Translations under genes and position numbers: made by a program | Part shown: positions 46,671 through 56,600 of the stretch, piece after piece | Numbering within the stretch: the stretch's first letter is position 1 | Layout: every line of letters begins with the position of its first letter | NCBI GenBank assembly: GCA_016124855.1 | Contig: WGMX01000034.1 | Location: 102,352-166,351 of the forward strand | Source of the DNA: Anaerolineaceae bacterium | GTDB taxonomy: Bacteria; Chloroflexota; Anaerolineae; Aggregatilineales; Phototrophicaceae | Length of the DNA: 64,000 nt | Reading direction: 5' to 3' | The notes under the pieces: model-generated | Told to the model about the DNA's origin: nothing | The model's database searches: none | What the model saw: the letters and a program-made list of their open reading frames with translations, nothing else

Positions 46671-48197
46671 TTACTTCAGTATTTCCGTCTGATTTGGATA
46701 CGATAAAGTAAAATCGCGTTCGGCAATTACTATAGGAACATTCACGATTTGCCTACCACGGCGAATACGCAAGATATGGCTAGAAGAAGTAGTTTGAGTC
46801 TGCATCAATTTAAGTAACTCAAAACTTGACCGCACCAATTTTGTACCGACCGCAAGAACATAATCACCTTCTTTAACACCGGCTGATTTTGCTGCCGCGC
46901 CCACTGACGTCACACGCAGGCCAAAAATAGAGTCCTGTACTGCAAATCCAACATAAAGATTTCGTGTTATGCGGGATTCCAAACTCGATATTGAACTCGA
47001 ACCTTTTGTCGGTGCAGACGCGGCGCTTTCTTTCGGCACACCGGTCGGTGGTTGATTTGTTGGAACTGGCAACGTTTGAGTTGGAATTGGTGTTACGGTC
47101 GATCTCATCGTTGGTGAAATTGACGTCGATGACGCTGTAACTGTGGGAACTTGTGCTACTGCCGTTGCAGTAACTGATCTTGGTGTATTTGTAGCCAACA
47201 GAATTTCAGTTGCCGTTATGGTGGGTGTCGCAGTTGAAGCAATCAGGGATGCTTCGGCGGTTGGAGAAGCCAGTATCCGGCTGGCACTCGCCTCAGTCAT
47301 TGTCAAAATGGGGGCGCTAGTCAAAACAGACGGAACTTCTGTTTGTACCTGTGTGAACGTAGCAGTGATGGCTTGTAAAGTCAGTGCCGTGCTGGTTAAG
47401 CGCAACATGCTGCCGCGCTGGGCACGAAATTGCAGAACAACTTGGCTGAGCAGCACGACCGCCAAGCTAATCATGAGCGACAAAATAATCGCGCCATAGA
47501 ATATCCCTCGCTGCTGAATCTTTTGAAGTAAGCTTCCGACGTGCCGTGCTTGACCAAGCAAACGACGCGCCTGCTGTTTAATTTCGGGATGCAAATCGCC
47601 ACGCGAAGCAAAGTTAGCAAGTAGATTCCTTGACGCTTGAAACGTTTCGTGCCGCTCCAAAAATTCACGCAGGTTGAGAAGTATTGCGCCTTGTTCAGCA
47701 AGATCCGCTCTGACCGCGCTCATGCGTTGGCGCAAATTGGTCAATGCTGCTTCCCAATCTGGTACTGGTGCGGCAACCCTTTTGCGAGGTTCAAGGCTTG
47801 CAATCGAATTTATGGCGGCAGCTAACACGTCATTTGCCGAAGGATTGTGTTCACTAAAATCAACGGCCTTTGCGCGGAGATGAGGATCGAGTGACGTTAA
47901 GGTACTGAGATCATCAAGGGCAACGAAAAGAATATACTTATCGAGGTTAATGGCGTACTCATTTTCGAGATGGGCTGAATAAGAATCCAAAGTTTCTGCA
48001 CTTAAAGTGGCGACAAAGAGATCAGCAGTCACAATTGTATCCATGACCTGCTGCCAGCTAACGTCTCCACCGATGATCTTTGATTCAAACTGAACATCAT
48101 GCCCTAACTGCCCAAGTTGAAGTACGAGGTCTTCGATACGCTTACGATTTTTGCTGCTGTAACTAACAAATACAATCATGTGAACCAAGTTAACCAT
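46671..48197 (-). CDS. TIR domain - TM - Ser/Thr-rich linker - PDZ domain protein
   Basis: TIR: VFVSYSSKNRKRIEDLVLQLGQLGHDVQFE...LENEYAINLDKYILFVAL; TM GAIILSLMISLAVVLLSQVVL; PDZ: GLRVTSVGAAAKSAGVKEGDYVLAVGTKLVRSSFELLKLM. Confidence 0.8.
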   Translation of the reverse strand: MVNLVHMIVFVSYSSKNRKRIEDLVLQLGQLGHDVQFESKIIGGDVSWQQVMDTIVTADLFVATLSAETLDSYSAHLENEYAINLDKYILFVALDDLSTLTSLDPHLRAKAVDFSEHNPSANDVLAAAINSIASLEPRKRVAAPVPDWEAALTNLRQRMSAVRADLAEQGAILLNLREFLERHETFQASRNLLANFASRGDLHPEIKQQARRLLGQARHVGSLLQKIQQRGIFYGAIILSLMISLAVVLLSQVVLQFRAQRGSMLRLTSTALTLQAITATFTQVQTEVPSVLTSAPILTMTEASASRILASPTAEASLIASTATPTITATEILLATNTPRSVTATAVAQVPTVTASSTSISPTMRSTVTPIPTQTLPVPTNQPPTGVPKESAASAPTKGSSSISSLESRITRNLYVGFAVQDSIFGLRVTSVGAAAKSAGVKEGDYVLAVGTKLVRSSFELLKLMQTQTTSSSHILRIRRGRQIVNVPIVIAERDFTLSYPNQTEILK

Positions 48198-48241
48198 TCA
48201 ATAGGTGAATATGTGGGTATTCACTAACGGGATAGGGGCAT

Positions 48242-49018
48242 TCATTTGAGCCAGAGCTTTACACTTCGATAAGGAGCATCTGGTTTGTTTGACCGATATA
48301 AGACGGCTTCGATTGGCATCGTTTTGTCTGTCAGCGAACTTAGATCAACTGACCTTTGCCATGTTTCACCAGCCATAAGCTGTATGTCTTGATAATCTTG
48401 AAGTACTTCATTTCCCTGCGTCACCACAAGGTTGTACGTCACAGGTTCCGCCTCTTCATTGCGGATACCGAGGAAGGTTGCCGATGAGGTCTGTGATGGA
48501 TCGCCGGTCATCCAAAGCTGAGTAAAGCCGGGTCTGGGTTGGTTTAGGCTGCCAATCTGAGCAACCATGATGGAGATACCCACCACGAGAGCAGCAAGGA
48601 TAAGCATGACTCCCTGACCAAAGTTAAATGCAAAACGCTGCATCGGCTGTGGCGCTTCGACCAATCGCCATCGTTGAATGAAGGCTATAATCACATGCAC
48701 AATCACAACGAACGACAACGCCAGAACCCATGACTGTGGCGTTAACCCCCACGGCGTATAGTTGAGAACAAGCCCGACCAATGCCGTTATTGTTAGACCC
48801 AACATAATCGCCAACAGCATTCGAACGGCTTGGTGTAAAACTAATCCATTTGCCCATACAGTTAGCACAGTATGTCCTGTTAAGAGAACAAGCATGATTG
48901 CCAACGCTGGTCGCAAAATGAGAATATCAAGCTTCAGCAGTATGAGTGCCGACAGAAGTATGGCAACGAAAAGACTCAGGATCAGATCAGATTGTTTACG
49001 GATTAACATGGATTGCAC
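48242..49018 (-). CDS. Membrane protein, DUF1616-like
   Basis: Four N-terminal TM helices then soluble C-terminus (QLWMTGDPSQTSSATFLGIRNEEAEPVTYNLVV). Confidence 0.65.
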   Translation of the reverse strand: MQSMLIRKQSDLILSLFVAILLSALILLKLDILILRPALAIMLVLLTGHTVLTVWANGLVLHQAVRMLLAIMLGLTITALVGLVLNYTPWGLTPQSWVLALSFVVIVHVIIAFIQRWRLVEAPQPMQRFAFNFGQGVMLILAALVVGISIMVAQIGSLNQPRPGFTQLWMTGDPSQTSSATFLGIRNEEAEPVTYNLVVTQGNEVLQDYQDIQLMAGETWQRSVDLSSLTDKTMPIEAVLYRSNKPDAPYRSVKLWLK

Positions 49019-50981
49019 TCACATCGTAGATTTTGATATTGCCATCATCGAACGGTTGGCTAATGCTGCGAACGTTCCGAAATTTTTCTAAGGCGGTTAA
49101 AGACAGCGGCGTGTCGTCCTCTTTGTCTCTCGGTTCGCCAGCTTCAAAATAAACGCCCACCAAGGGTAAATCGGTACTTAAGCGTTCATCGACCATCAAA
49201 TAATCAACATTCACGCGGTTTATCAGGTCACGCTCGCTATTACCAAAATTGGGCGAGAAAAACACGGACGCCAAATAGGTTTTATCTGCGAGATGAGTGA
49301 TAGGGCGTTGATGCCCGTATATGGCTAACAACAGCGAATTGATTCGGTCTGAACTAATCTTTGTTTCCGGCTTCAAAAACTCAGCCGTCCACTTAGAAGC
49401 TTCGATCCCTTGCGGTTCAATCGATTGCGTATCGGCTGATACAAGATAGGATCCCGGCAATCGCGCCCACGGCGGCCATCCAGATATGGTGCCACCGATG
49501 AATACGACGCTCGCCCAAACAACAAAGGCGCCTTTCCATATAGGACGTAACAAACGCGTCGATTTCAGTGAGAAAAAGCCAATGGTCACGACAAATGCAA
49601 TCGCCCAGAATATGAATTCAGACGACCGATTTGCAATTTCCCAACCGGCTGATGTCAGCCTAAAACTCTGCATGACAGGATGAAATAAGACGATAATGGC
49701 AAAGGCAAAAGCAGCAGAATTACTGCGGTAGCGCTGCCAAGCCTGCAACAACTCCGAACGTAACAAAGTAACTTTTTTGCCAAGCGGGCTTTGTTGAAAC
49801 GGAGAGCGCACAATTTCAAATATGCCAAATGGCAGCACAACCAGAATGAACCCAACAGCAGCGATTGCAACGATACGTTCTAGCAGCGGTGATGACTGTC
49901 CATTTGTGCCTTGAAACAAGACCCGTCCGTTGTTCTCATCCAGAATGAGGCCGGAAATTTCGGAAATACTGTTGCGGATAACCGGCGCAAGATAATCGCT
50001 GGTTGTGGAACCGACGTATGTGGACCAGCCTATGGTAATCGTAAGCGCAAGGACACTAACTACCCCCACGCGTAACCATTCGCCTGATTTGTAGTCCTTA
50101 AGAAGAGCGACCACCGCCCACAGAAATAAAATTCCGACTAACACATAACTTGTTAGATGATGTGTAAATGCAACAACAAAGACAAGTGGCAGGATCAACA
50201 GAAGATGCCGCAGGTATTTCCCGGTCGCTTTTGTCGTACTATAGGCGACCAAGAATAGAACTGTTACGGCAATCGGCAGTGAAAGTGACTCATAAGAAAA
50301 CTGCGAGTCAAAGAACACAAAATTGGAATTAGCGGTATAAAGCAGCGCAGCAACCCCACCAATTTGTGGCGAACTGCTGATGCGTTCGTAGAAGAGATAT
50401 AGACCCAACATGAAGCCGATACGAGCAATCCCTAACACAACGACACCGGACATCACAACCGACAAACCACTTAAGTTCGAAATTGCAGTCGTGATGATTT
50501 CCAACCCCGGATAGAGAGAACTCACAGGCAGCAGCGGATTTGGAGCAAAGAGATGCTCGGTCGACAGAATGTGATTAGCAGTATTCCAGTGCAAAAATTC
50601 ATCGTAAAACGTGAAATCCAGAGGACTATGAAGAATCTTGACCAAGTAAAGTGCTAATCCTAAAGCAACGATAAGCCCAAGCCGTTCCCGTCGCGCGATA
50701 GAGGGTGATAGCAACCGATAAGCTGTTGGCACAAAAATAATGAGCAAACTAAGCCAATATAGCCCGACAGCCCAATCGACGTTCATGCGGCTTAACGTAT
50801 AGCCGAGTGACACAATTAACAGCGCACAAGAATCAAGCAGAACCAGCGAAGGGAACCATCCCCAGCGCGCCGCCGAGGCTTTTGCTGATATGATCGTTTT
50901 TGCCTGTACAGGTAAGGCCACAGGTTCAAAAGTTGATCGAACATTGGATGCCTGCATTGATTGAGCCATTTCGTTATCCAC
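48996..50981 (-). CDS. Large polytopic membrane protein (glycan polymerase/glycosyltransferase-like)
   Basis: Many TM segments plus extracytoplasmic C-terminus; overlaps downstream membrane gene; sits in glycan cluster. Confidence 0.65.
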   Translation of the reverse strand: MDNEMAQSMQASNVRSTFEPVALPVQAKTIISAKASAARWGWFPSLVLLDSCALLIVSLGYTLSRMNVDWAVGLYWLSLLIIFVPTAYRLLSPSIARRERLGLIVALGLALYLVKILHSPLDFTFYDEFLHWNTANHILSTEHLFAPNPLLPVSSLYPGLEIITTAISNLSGLSVVMSGVVVLGIARIGFMLGLYLFYERISSSPQIGGVAALLYTANSNFVFFDSQFSYESLSLPIAVTVLFLVAYSTTKATGKYLRHLLLILPLVFVVAFTHHLTSYVLVGILFLWAVVALLKDYKSGEWLRVGVVSVLALTITIGWSTYVGSTTSDYLAPVIRNSISEISGLILDENNGRVLFQGTNGQSSPLLERIVAIAAVGFILVVLPFGIFEIVRSPFQQSPLGKKVTLLRSELLQAWQRYRSNSAAFAFAIIVLFHPVMQSFRLTSAGWEIANRSSEFIFWAIAFVVTIGFFSLKSTRLLRPIWKGAFVVWASVVFIGGTISGWPPWARLPGSYLVSADTQSIEPQGIEASKWTAEFLKPETKISSDRINSLLLAIYGHQRPITHLADKTYLASVFFSPNFGNSERDLINRVNVDYLMVDERLSTDLPLVGVYFEAGEPRDKEDDTPLSLTALEKFRNVRSISQPFDDGNIKIYDVSAIHVNP

Positions 50982-51102
50982 ACTACTCCCCTAAAACATA
51001 CCCACCAAATAGTTCAGCAGTCACCGCGCTATCAAATTCAGCTGAGCGAATTATTGAAGATGGCTAACTGCATTTCCGTGCGACATAAACCTAACAGCTA
51101 GG

Positions 51103-51801
51103 TCAGCGCGTTTCATTGATCATTTCCCGCTGGTCTCGCCCCAATCGATTAAGCAGTCGTTTAGGATCAGAGTCCATGGTGTTGTATATGACAAACTCAA
51201 AACTACCCTTGTATGAAATGGTGTTCGCCGGAACACCCACAGCAACGGCGCAATCCGCAAGATCGGACATGACGACCGTATTTGCCCCGATGGCGACATC
51301 ATTTCCGACCGAAACCGGTTCAATGACTTTGCCACCTGCCCCGATAAATACACGATCACCCAACACCGGAATATCTGAGCTGTCTTTATCAGCGATGTTA
51401 CCAATGCTGACTTCTTGGCATATGCTACAGTTATCGCCAATGACGCTTGCACCAACATAGATGGATCCGAAGTTTTGAATATAGAAACCACGCCCAATTT
51501 TGGCGCGTGGTGAAACAGAAATACCTGAATAGACTTCGATCAAGCGCTTACCGAGTAAGTAAAGCGGACGCAGGATATATAAAACCACTTCAGGAACACC
51601 CTGCGTATGCCAAAGCCAATGGCCGAGACGATAATAGATGCTTGCAATCATGCCCGGAGACATAATCAAGAGCGCAGGATAAGAACGATTCTCGGTTGCG
51701 TGATAGCGCTGCATATCACTGTGGATATTACGCAGCGTGCTAAGGAACGAAATTGTGTAGCTTTCACTGATTAACCCTAGCGCACCAAATTGAATATGCA
51801 T
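51103..51801 (-). CDS. Serine acetyltransferase-like hexapeptide-repeat acyltransferase
   Basis: Left-handed beta-helix hexapeptides: IYVGASVIGDNCSICQEVSIGN...VLGDRVFIGAGGKVIEPVSVGNDVAIGANTVVMSDL. Confidence 0.88.
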   Translation of the reverse strand: MHIQFGALGLISESYTISFLSTLRNIHSDMQRYHATENRSYPALLIMSPGMIASIYYRLGHWLWHTQGVPEVVLYILRPLYLLGKRLIEVYSGISVSPRAKIGRGFYIQNFGSIYVGASVIGDNCSICQEVSIGNIADKDSSDIPVLGDRVFIGAGGKVIEPVSVGNDVAIGANTVVMSDLADCAVAVGVPANTISYKGSFEFVIYNTMDSDPKRLLNRLGRDQREMINETR

Positions 51802-51836
51802 GGTTTCATCATACCTGTCTCAAAATACAAATGATG

Positions 51837-53942
51837 TCAATGAGCTATCACCGCTAAGGTTATTTGCCCTTCAGGCACGAGTACGGTTTGATAGATCGCC
51901 AATAGTGATGTCGCGCAGTCATCCCATGTTGGAAGCATAACTTCATGCTGTAAGGGAGGTGCATTCAATTGGCGAAGGATAGCCGCCGCTACTTCGTCCG
52001 AAGTGCTATCGAGTGGAACGGCCTTTACCCAACCCTTTTTGGCAATTTCACTCAGGCCAGAGGTATCTGCAACCAAAACGGTACGCCCCAACGACAACGC
52101 TTCCATCACGGCCACCGGATGCGCTTCATATTCACTAAACAGGACTACTAAAGCCGCTTGTGACATGAGGGCAGCCATCCCTTGACGATTTTCGGGAGGA
52201 ATACCACCGATTTCTACACGATCATTTACACCCAACGAACGCGCCAATTCGCGCAGTTCGGCTTCATAAGGTCCCGTACCCACGATACGCAGACGAACAT
52301 TGGGGTTTTCACGTAAGACTTTGGGAAGTGCCTGAATGGCGGTTTGATGCCCTTTATAGCGCTCTAAACGTCCCGGAGATACGATCAGGGAATAGGGAGT
52401 TGGCTCGACTGGAGAGGTTAGCTTAGGCAGTTGAGAGCCATTGGGTACAACCACAAAACGGCTGCGATCAATGCCCAAACGCTTGCTAAAAAAGTCGGCT
52501 TCAAATTGAGCCACACCGATTAACCGCTTTGCCTGTTTTAATAACGGCTTTAGCAAAAATCGCTGTATGCCCCTACCTGAATTTCTCATTTGTGATGAGT
52601 GACCGCCACTATGGAAACTTACGACAAAGTGAATTCTAGCGACGAGAGCGGCAAACATGGTTAAAGGTGCGACGAGTGTATGATACCCTTGAAGATGAAT
52701 GATATCCCACTTGCCCTGCGTGATGACTGGATACAATCCGGGCGCAAAATAATAGTCGCGGTTTGAAGGAAAGGCCGCAACCCGACGAACCTTAAACCCA
52801 CCCTGTTCTTCGTAACGCGGCAATTTTCGGCTGGGGTCGGTCGTAAGAACGGTCACGTCATGACCCTCAGCGGCCATGCGCTTAGCCACTTCATTAACGT
52901 GGGTTTCTGTCCCGCCTACATATGGAGCGAAACGAGCAGATACCATTAGTATGCGCAGTTTGTGGCTATCTTTAGTGTAGGCGACCGATACTTGATCGGA
53001 GAGAACAGCGCTTTTAGAGGTGCGCCCTTTTATGTAGCCGAGTGTGGTTAAGAAAAGACCTGCAAAAATAGCCGCTGTCCGTTGTAAGCCATGCCAATCA
53101 CCCGTCAAAGCATTTGCAAGTCCCTTGAAAAAACCGGCAGGCAGTGTTTTAAACACATGTGTCCGCTCCGCCGACAAACCGTCTTGTTGACCAACCAGCT
53201 TGGAAACTAAAGCTTTAGACAGCCCTTCAGCATAACAACGGTCACGAAAATATGACCATCCTGTACGTTGAACTGGCACATTATGCTCGACAACCGTGTT
53301 GGGGTCATAGACAAACTTCGCATCGGGAATGGCTTGGCGAGTCCGAATACAAAATTCCGTTTCCTCGCAGCCTAGCGGAATGGTATCGACCCGCCCAATA
53401 CCATTCAAAAAACCGCCAACTTTATCAAATGCTGCACGCCGAACCAGCATATTCGCACCGATAAGGTTACGAACTTCGGAAGTGGTTTCAGGCAAACCTT
53501 TGTGAGTGCAACCCACTACCCAATAGAACTCTTGCGGCAGCCACTTAGGCGGAGTTCCTTCCCATTTCGGGATAATGCGTCCACCAGCGCCCATCACTTG
53601 AGAATCGGCATAGATAAGTTGACGCAAGTTTTTGAGCCAATCTTTTTCGACGACCGCATCATCGTCCACAAAACCAATCAACTCCGCCTTGGTGGCTGCA
53701 ATGCCGCTGTTACGTGCGCCCGAAAGCCCCTTGGCTTGACTGTTTTCCACAACACTAATTGTGGGGAAGCGTGACTGTACACGCGCCAACAGAGTCGGGT
53801 TGTGGTCGATTACAACCACGATTTCATTGGCTGGCAGCGTCTGCATTTGAACCGATTCGATGGCATCAACCAATTGTTGCCACCGTTGATCGGTATAAGC
53901 GCAGATAATTACTGCAATCCCGGAGGTTGTAGACTCCATCAA
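51837..53942 (-). CDS. GT2-GT4 fused bifunctional glycosyltransferase
   Basis: N-half GT2: AVIICAYTDQRWQQLVDAIESVQMQTL...GFVDDDAVVEKDW; C-half GT4: RILMVSARFAPYVGGTETHVNEVAKRM...SPGRLERYKGHQTAIQAL...SEYEAHPVAVMEAL. Confidence 0.92.
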   Translation of the reverse strand: MMESTTSGIAVIICAYTDQRWQQLVDAIESVQMQTLPANEIVVVIDHNPTLLARVQSRFPTISVVENSQAKGLSGARNSGIAATKAELIGFVDDDAVVEKDWLKNLRQLIYADSQVMGAGGRIIPKWEGTPPKWLPQEFYWVVGCTHKGLPETTSEVRNLIGANMLVRRAAFDKVGGFLNGIGRVDTIPLGCEETEFCIRTRQAIPDAKFVYDPNTVVEHNVPVQRTGWSYFRDRCYAEGLSKALVSKLVGQQDGLSAERTHVFKTLPAGFFKGLANALTGDWHGLQRTAAIFAGLFLTTLGYIKGRTSKSAVLSDQVSVAYTKDSHKLRILMVSARFAPYVGGTETHVNEVAKRMAAEGHDVTVLTTDPSRKLPRYEEQGGFKVRRVAAFPSNRDYYFAPGLYPVITQGKWDIIHLQGYHTLVAPLTMFAALVARIHFVVSFHSGGHSSQMRNSGRGIQRFLLKPLLKQAKRLIGVAQFEADFFSKRLGIDRSRFVVVPNGSQLPKLTSPVEPTPYSLIVSPGRLERYKGHQTAIQALPKVLRENPNVRLRIVGTGPYEAELRELARSLGVNDRVEIGGIPPENRQGMAALMSQAALVVLFSEYEAHPVAVMEALSLGRTVLVADTSGLSEIAKKGWVKAVPLDSTSDEVAAAILRQLNAPPLQHEVMLPTWDDCATSLLAIYQTVLVPEGQITLAVIAH

Positions 53943-53979
53943 AAACTCCCCCTGACCTCGCTAATTGATGTACAACTCA

Positions 53980-54825
53980 TTAGCCAGAGATGTGATTGTA
54001 GTAATTGCTGGGGCTTTCCACGTTCCACGTCCAGTGATTGGCGATGCGATTCTTAGGAGCACTAAAACGTTCCCGTAAAATCGTCTTTAATACACGGATA
54101 CCGTCGCGGATGGGTTTCAAATTGCTGTCGCCATGAACACGGTCGCTTTCGTAGCTAGGTACTTCAGCGATCTTCAATTTAGAGCGTAAGGCACGGATAT
54201 TCATTAAGGTTTCAATCTCGAAACCAGAGCTGTCGGGTTCAATAACTTGAATAGCGCGCTTCCAAAATGCGTTGTAGCCGTAGCACAAATCCGTATATTG
54301 ACCACCAAACAAGACTTTAACGGCAAAGTTCAACCCCCAGTTGCCGATACGACGGAACAAGGTTAAATCAGAACTCCCACCCCCTTGTAGAAAGCGTGAG
54401 CCTTTCACATAATCTATGCCGGAGGTCAATGTTCCGACATACATTGCAATCTCCGCCGGATTCATGGAACCGTCAGCGTCCATCATGACGATGATATCCC
54501 CTTCAGCGGCGTCAAACCCGGCACGGAGGGCTGCACCCTTGCCCTTCTTCTGTTCCTCAACGATTTTGATGTCGGTACGCATCGAAAGCGCGACTTCAAC
54601 AGTGTTGTCGGTTGATCGACCATCTACAATGATGACTTCATGTACCCAATCGGGTATATAAGGCAGCACAAACCGCAGGTTCTTTGCTTCGTTAAGGGTC
54701 GGTATGATGACACTAACGCGAGGGAAATCATTCACCTGCACGTCAAACAAGTGGTTTGATTCCTTTTCGTCATAAGCGAAAATTTTCTGAAAAGACGACA
54801 TGCTGATTCCAACGGTATTATTCAT
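53980..54825 (-). CDS. Glycosyltransferase family 2 (dolichyl-phosphate mannose synthase-like)
   Basis: VSVIIPTLNEAKNLRFVLPYIP, GKGAALRAGFDAAEGDIIVMMDADGSMNPAEI. Confidence 0.92.
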   Translation of the reverse strand: MNNTVGISMSSFQKIFAYDEKESNHLFDVQVNDFPRVSVIIPTLNEAKNLRFVLPYIPDWVHEVIIVDGRSTDNTVEVALSMRTDIKIVEEQKKGKGAALRAGFDAAEGDIIVMMDADGSMNPAEIAMYVGTLTSGIDYVKGSRFLQGGGSSDLTLFRRIGNWGLNFAVKVLFGGQYTDLCYGYNAFWKRAIQVIEPDSSGFEIETLMNIRALRSKLKIAEVPSYESDRVHGDSNLKPIRDGIRVLKTILRERFSAPKNRIANHWTWNVESPSNYYNHISG

Positions 54826-55247
54826 TATCTGGCTCCCTGTGCCTTAACCCAATTTTTCCTTATGATCAATTTCTCTCTAACATCGGTAGAAACAAGTGTC
54901 ATCTACGATTTAAGATTGGTCACAAATTGTGATACAGGATCACGAGTGATTAATGTCGGTATCTAACAAAAAATGCTGCCATTACGATACGCTGGTAGCA
55001 TTGTTTCAATCGATCAAAGATCGTAAAAAGAATGTAAACTTTTTCACGGAGTACACAATGAGAACTGTAGGCAGTTTCTCGATAGGAGAAGTGGACAATT
55101 TTGCGCAGCCGAATAATGAGGGATTTTCAAAAAGTATACTTAAATCAGCGAAAGTTTGATCAAGAATAAAGATCAGTCCCTTATTAACGGATAAACGTAG
55201 GTCATGCGGTGATTATTGGCACGCAACTCACCGTATAATGTATTCAT

Positions 55248-56279
55248 GTGATCCGCTTCGAGGGGGCAAAGATTATGAGAAAATTCGGGTTCATTTTGCT
55301 GGTGATCTTGTGTATGACAGTCAGTGTTTCGGCACAGAACAAAACAGAATTTGTGTTACAAGTTGTGGCGGAGAGCGCTTTTATGCGTGAAATGCCGGCT
55401 GAAACAGCGAAGGCGGTCGGTTCGGTCTATGCAAACGCCAGCTTAATAGCGGTCGGACGTAATATGGATGGCGAATGGTTACAAGTTGAGCGCCCCGGCT
55501 TTAATAAGACAGGTGGCTGGATTGCACGCAAGTTGACCCTTTTTACCTTTAGCGTCGCCCGATTACCAATCACTGATTCAACCACGGGATTACTGGGAAA
55601 CAGTCCTGTCGAAGACAGCGGCTTTTCAGTATTGCTGATTATTGAGGCAGCACTCCGCAATGCACCCAGCCGTTTTGCGGCAAAATTGGCCACGATTCCG
55701 CTCAATTTGACGCTGCCTGTTCTGGAACGCACACCTGATAATCAATGGCTAAAAATTAATTATAGAGGTTATGTGGGTTGGGTGGCAGAATACACCACGC
55801 GCATGACAAGCGATATCAATAGTATCCCAGTAAGTCCAGAGTACGCGGGTGACCCTAATTTTGCACCATTTGAATCGATCTCACCGGAAGTTCAACTTTC
55901 CCAAATTGACCGGTTGGTAACGTTTCTGAAACCGGTCAACAATACAACGACTGACGTAGTAAATTACTGGCGTTTGATGTCAGACGGTGAAACGATGGAA
56001 TGCCTGCCGCCGGCTGGAAGTTTCACAGATTATGATATGAGTCCGCGTGACCTCGTGGAGCTGCCGGAACTGAGACGACAAAGCCGCTTATTGAAGCAAG
56101 CCATTGCCGACATTAATACATCAATCAGCATGATGCAGAAGTGCGGCGTCTATACCTATCCTGAGATTCAGACGGCCTACGCAAAAGCGATCAATGCCCA
56201 TAACATCTTTACACTCATTTTGAAGCGAATGGAAATCCTGCGTAAAAGTTTAGTCGATAAGTTCCCTACTCTCCGGTAA
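55248..56279 (+). CDS. Secreted SH3b domain protein with uncharacterised C-terminal domain
   Basis: Signal MRKFGFILLVILCMTVSVSAQ; SH3b-like ESAFMREMPAETAKAVGSVYANASLIAVGRNMDGEWLQVE; start may be internal ATG 55275. Confidence 0.78.
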   Translation: MIRFEGAKIMRKFGFILLVILCMTVSVSAQNKTEFVLQVVAESAFMREMPAETAKAVGSVYANASLIAVGRNMDGEWLQVERPGFNKTGGWIARKLTLFTFSVARLPITDSTTGLLGNSPVEDSGFSVLLIIEAALRNAPSRFAAKLATIPLNLTLPVLERTPDNQWLKINYRGYVGWVAEYTTRMTSDINSIPVSPEYAGDPNFAPFESISPEVQLSQIDRLVTFLKPVNNTTTDVVNYWRLMSDGETMECLPPAGSFTDYDMSPRDLVELPELRRQSRLLKQAIADINTSISMMQKCGVYTYPEIQTAYAKAINAHNIFTLILKRMEILRKSLVDKFPTLR

Positions 56280-56291
56280 TGCGTTTTTCAG

Positions 56292-56315
56292 CAGCGGAGG
56301 TCGTGGCCTCCGCTG
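56292..56315. terminator. Terminator-like hairpin
   Basis: CAGCGGAGG-TCGTGG-CCTCCGCTG, downstream of 56279 stop. Confidence 0.65.
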
Positions 56316-56457
56316 TAATACCACTCGTCCAGCCTGATAGTCACACGCATCATTATTCACACGTTGCTCGTTGTCGCTTTTGAGATATTCACTCTATTGA
56401 GTATCCATAGGTGTTCGATGCTGGAATTCTCCAGCCATTACCATGAACATGGAAGTG

Positions 56458-56600
56458 AGGCGGTTGACATTTTGGAAGACCACTTGGCAACCTTATTAGT
56501 CGATACTAACTTATGAGGCAAGGGAATCAAGTAAGTAGTGGGTGGAAGGTTAGCTAACGATTTGCGGACAAACTCAAACTAAACGTAAGAAATTTTATTA
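56458..56600 (+). repeat. Dispersed hairpin repeat family 1, copy C (divergent)
   Basis: GGTTGACATTTTGGAAGACCACTTGGCAACC; right flank ACAAACTCAAACTAAACGTAAGAAATTTT matches copy A ACAAACCAAAAATAAACTAAGAAAATATT. Confidence 0.65.

Noticed and set aside
47040-47350. Apparent degenerate repeat region
   Set aside because: Explained by the Thr/Ser/Pro-rich linker of the TIR-PDZ protein.
46671-48197. Calling a complete anti-phage system (e.g. Thoeris or CBASS) at the TIR gene
   Set aside because: No ThsA, cyclase, or other effector/sensor partner is adjacent; neighbours are glycan and membrane genes, so only the fusion itself is reported.
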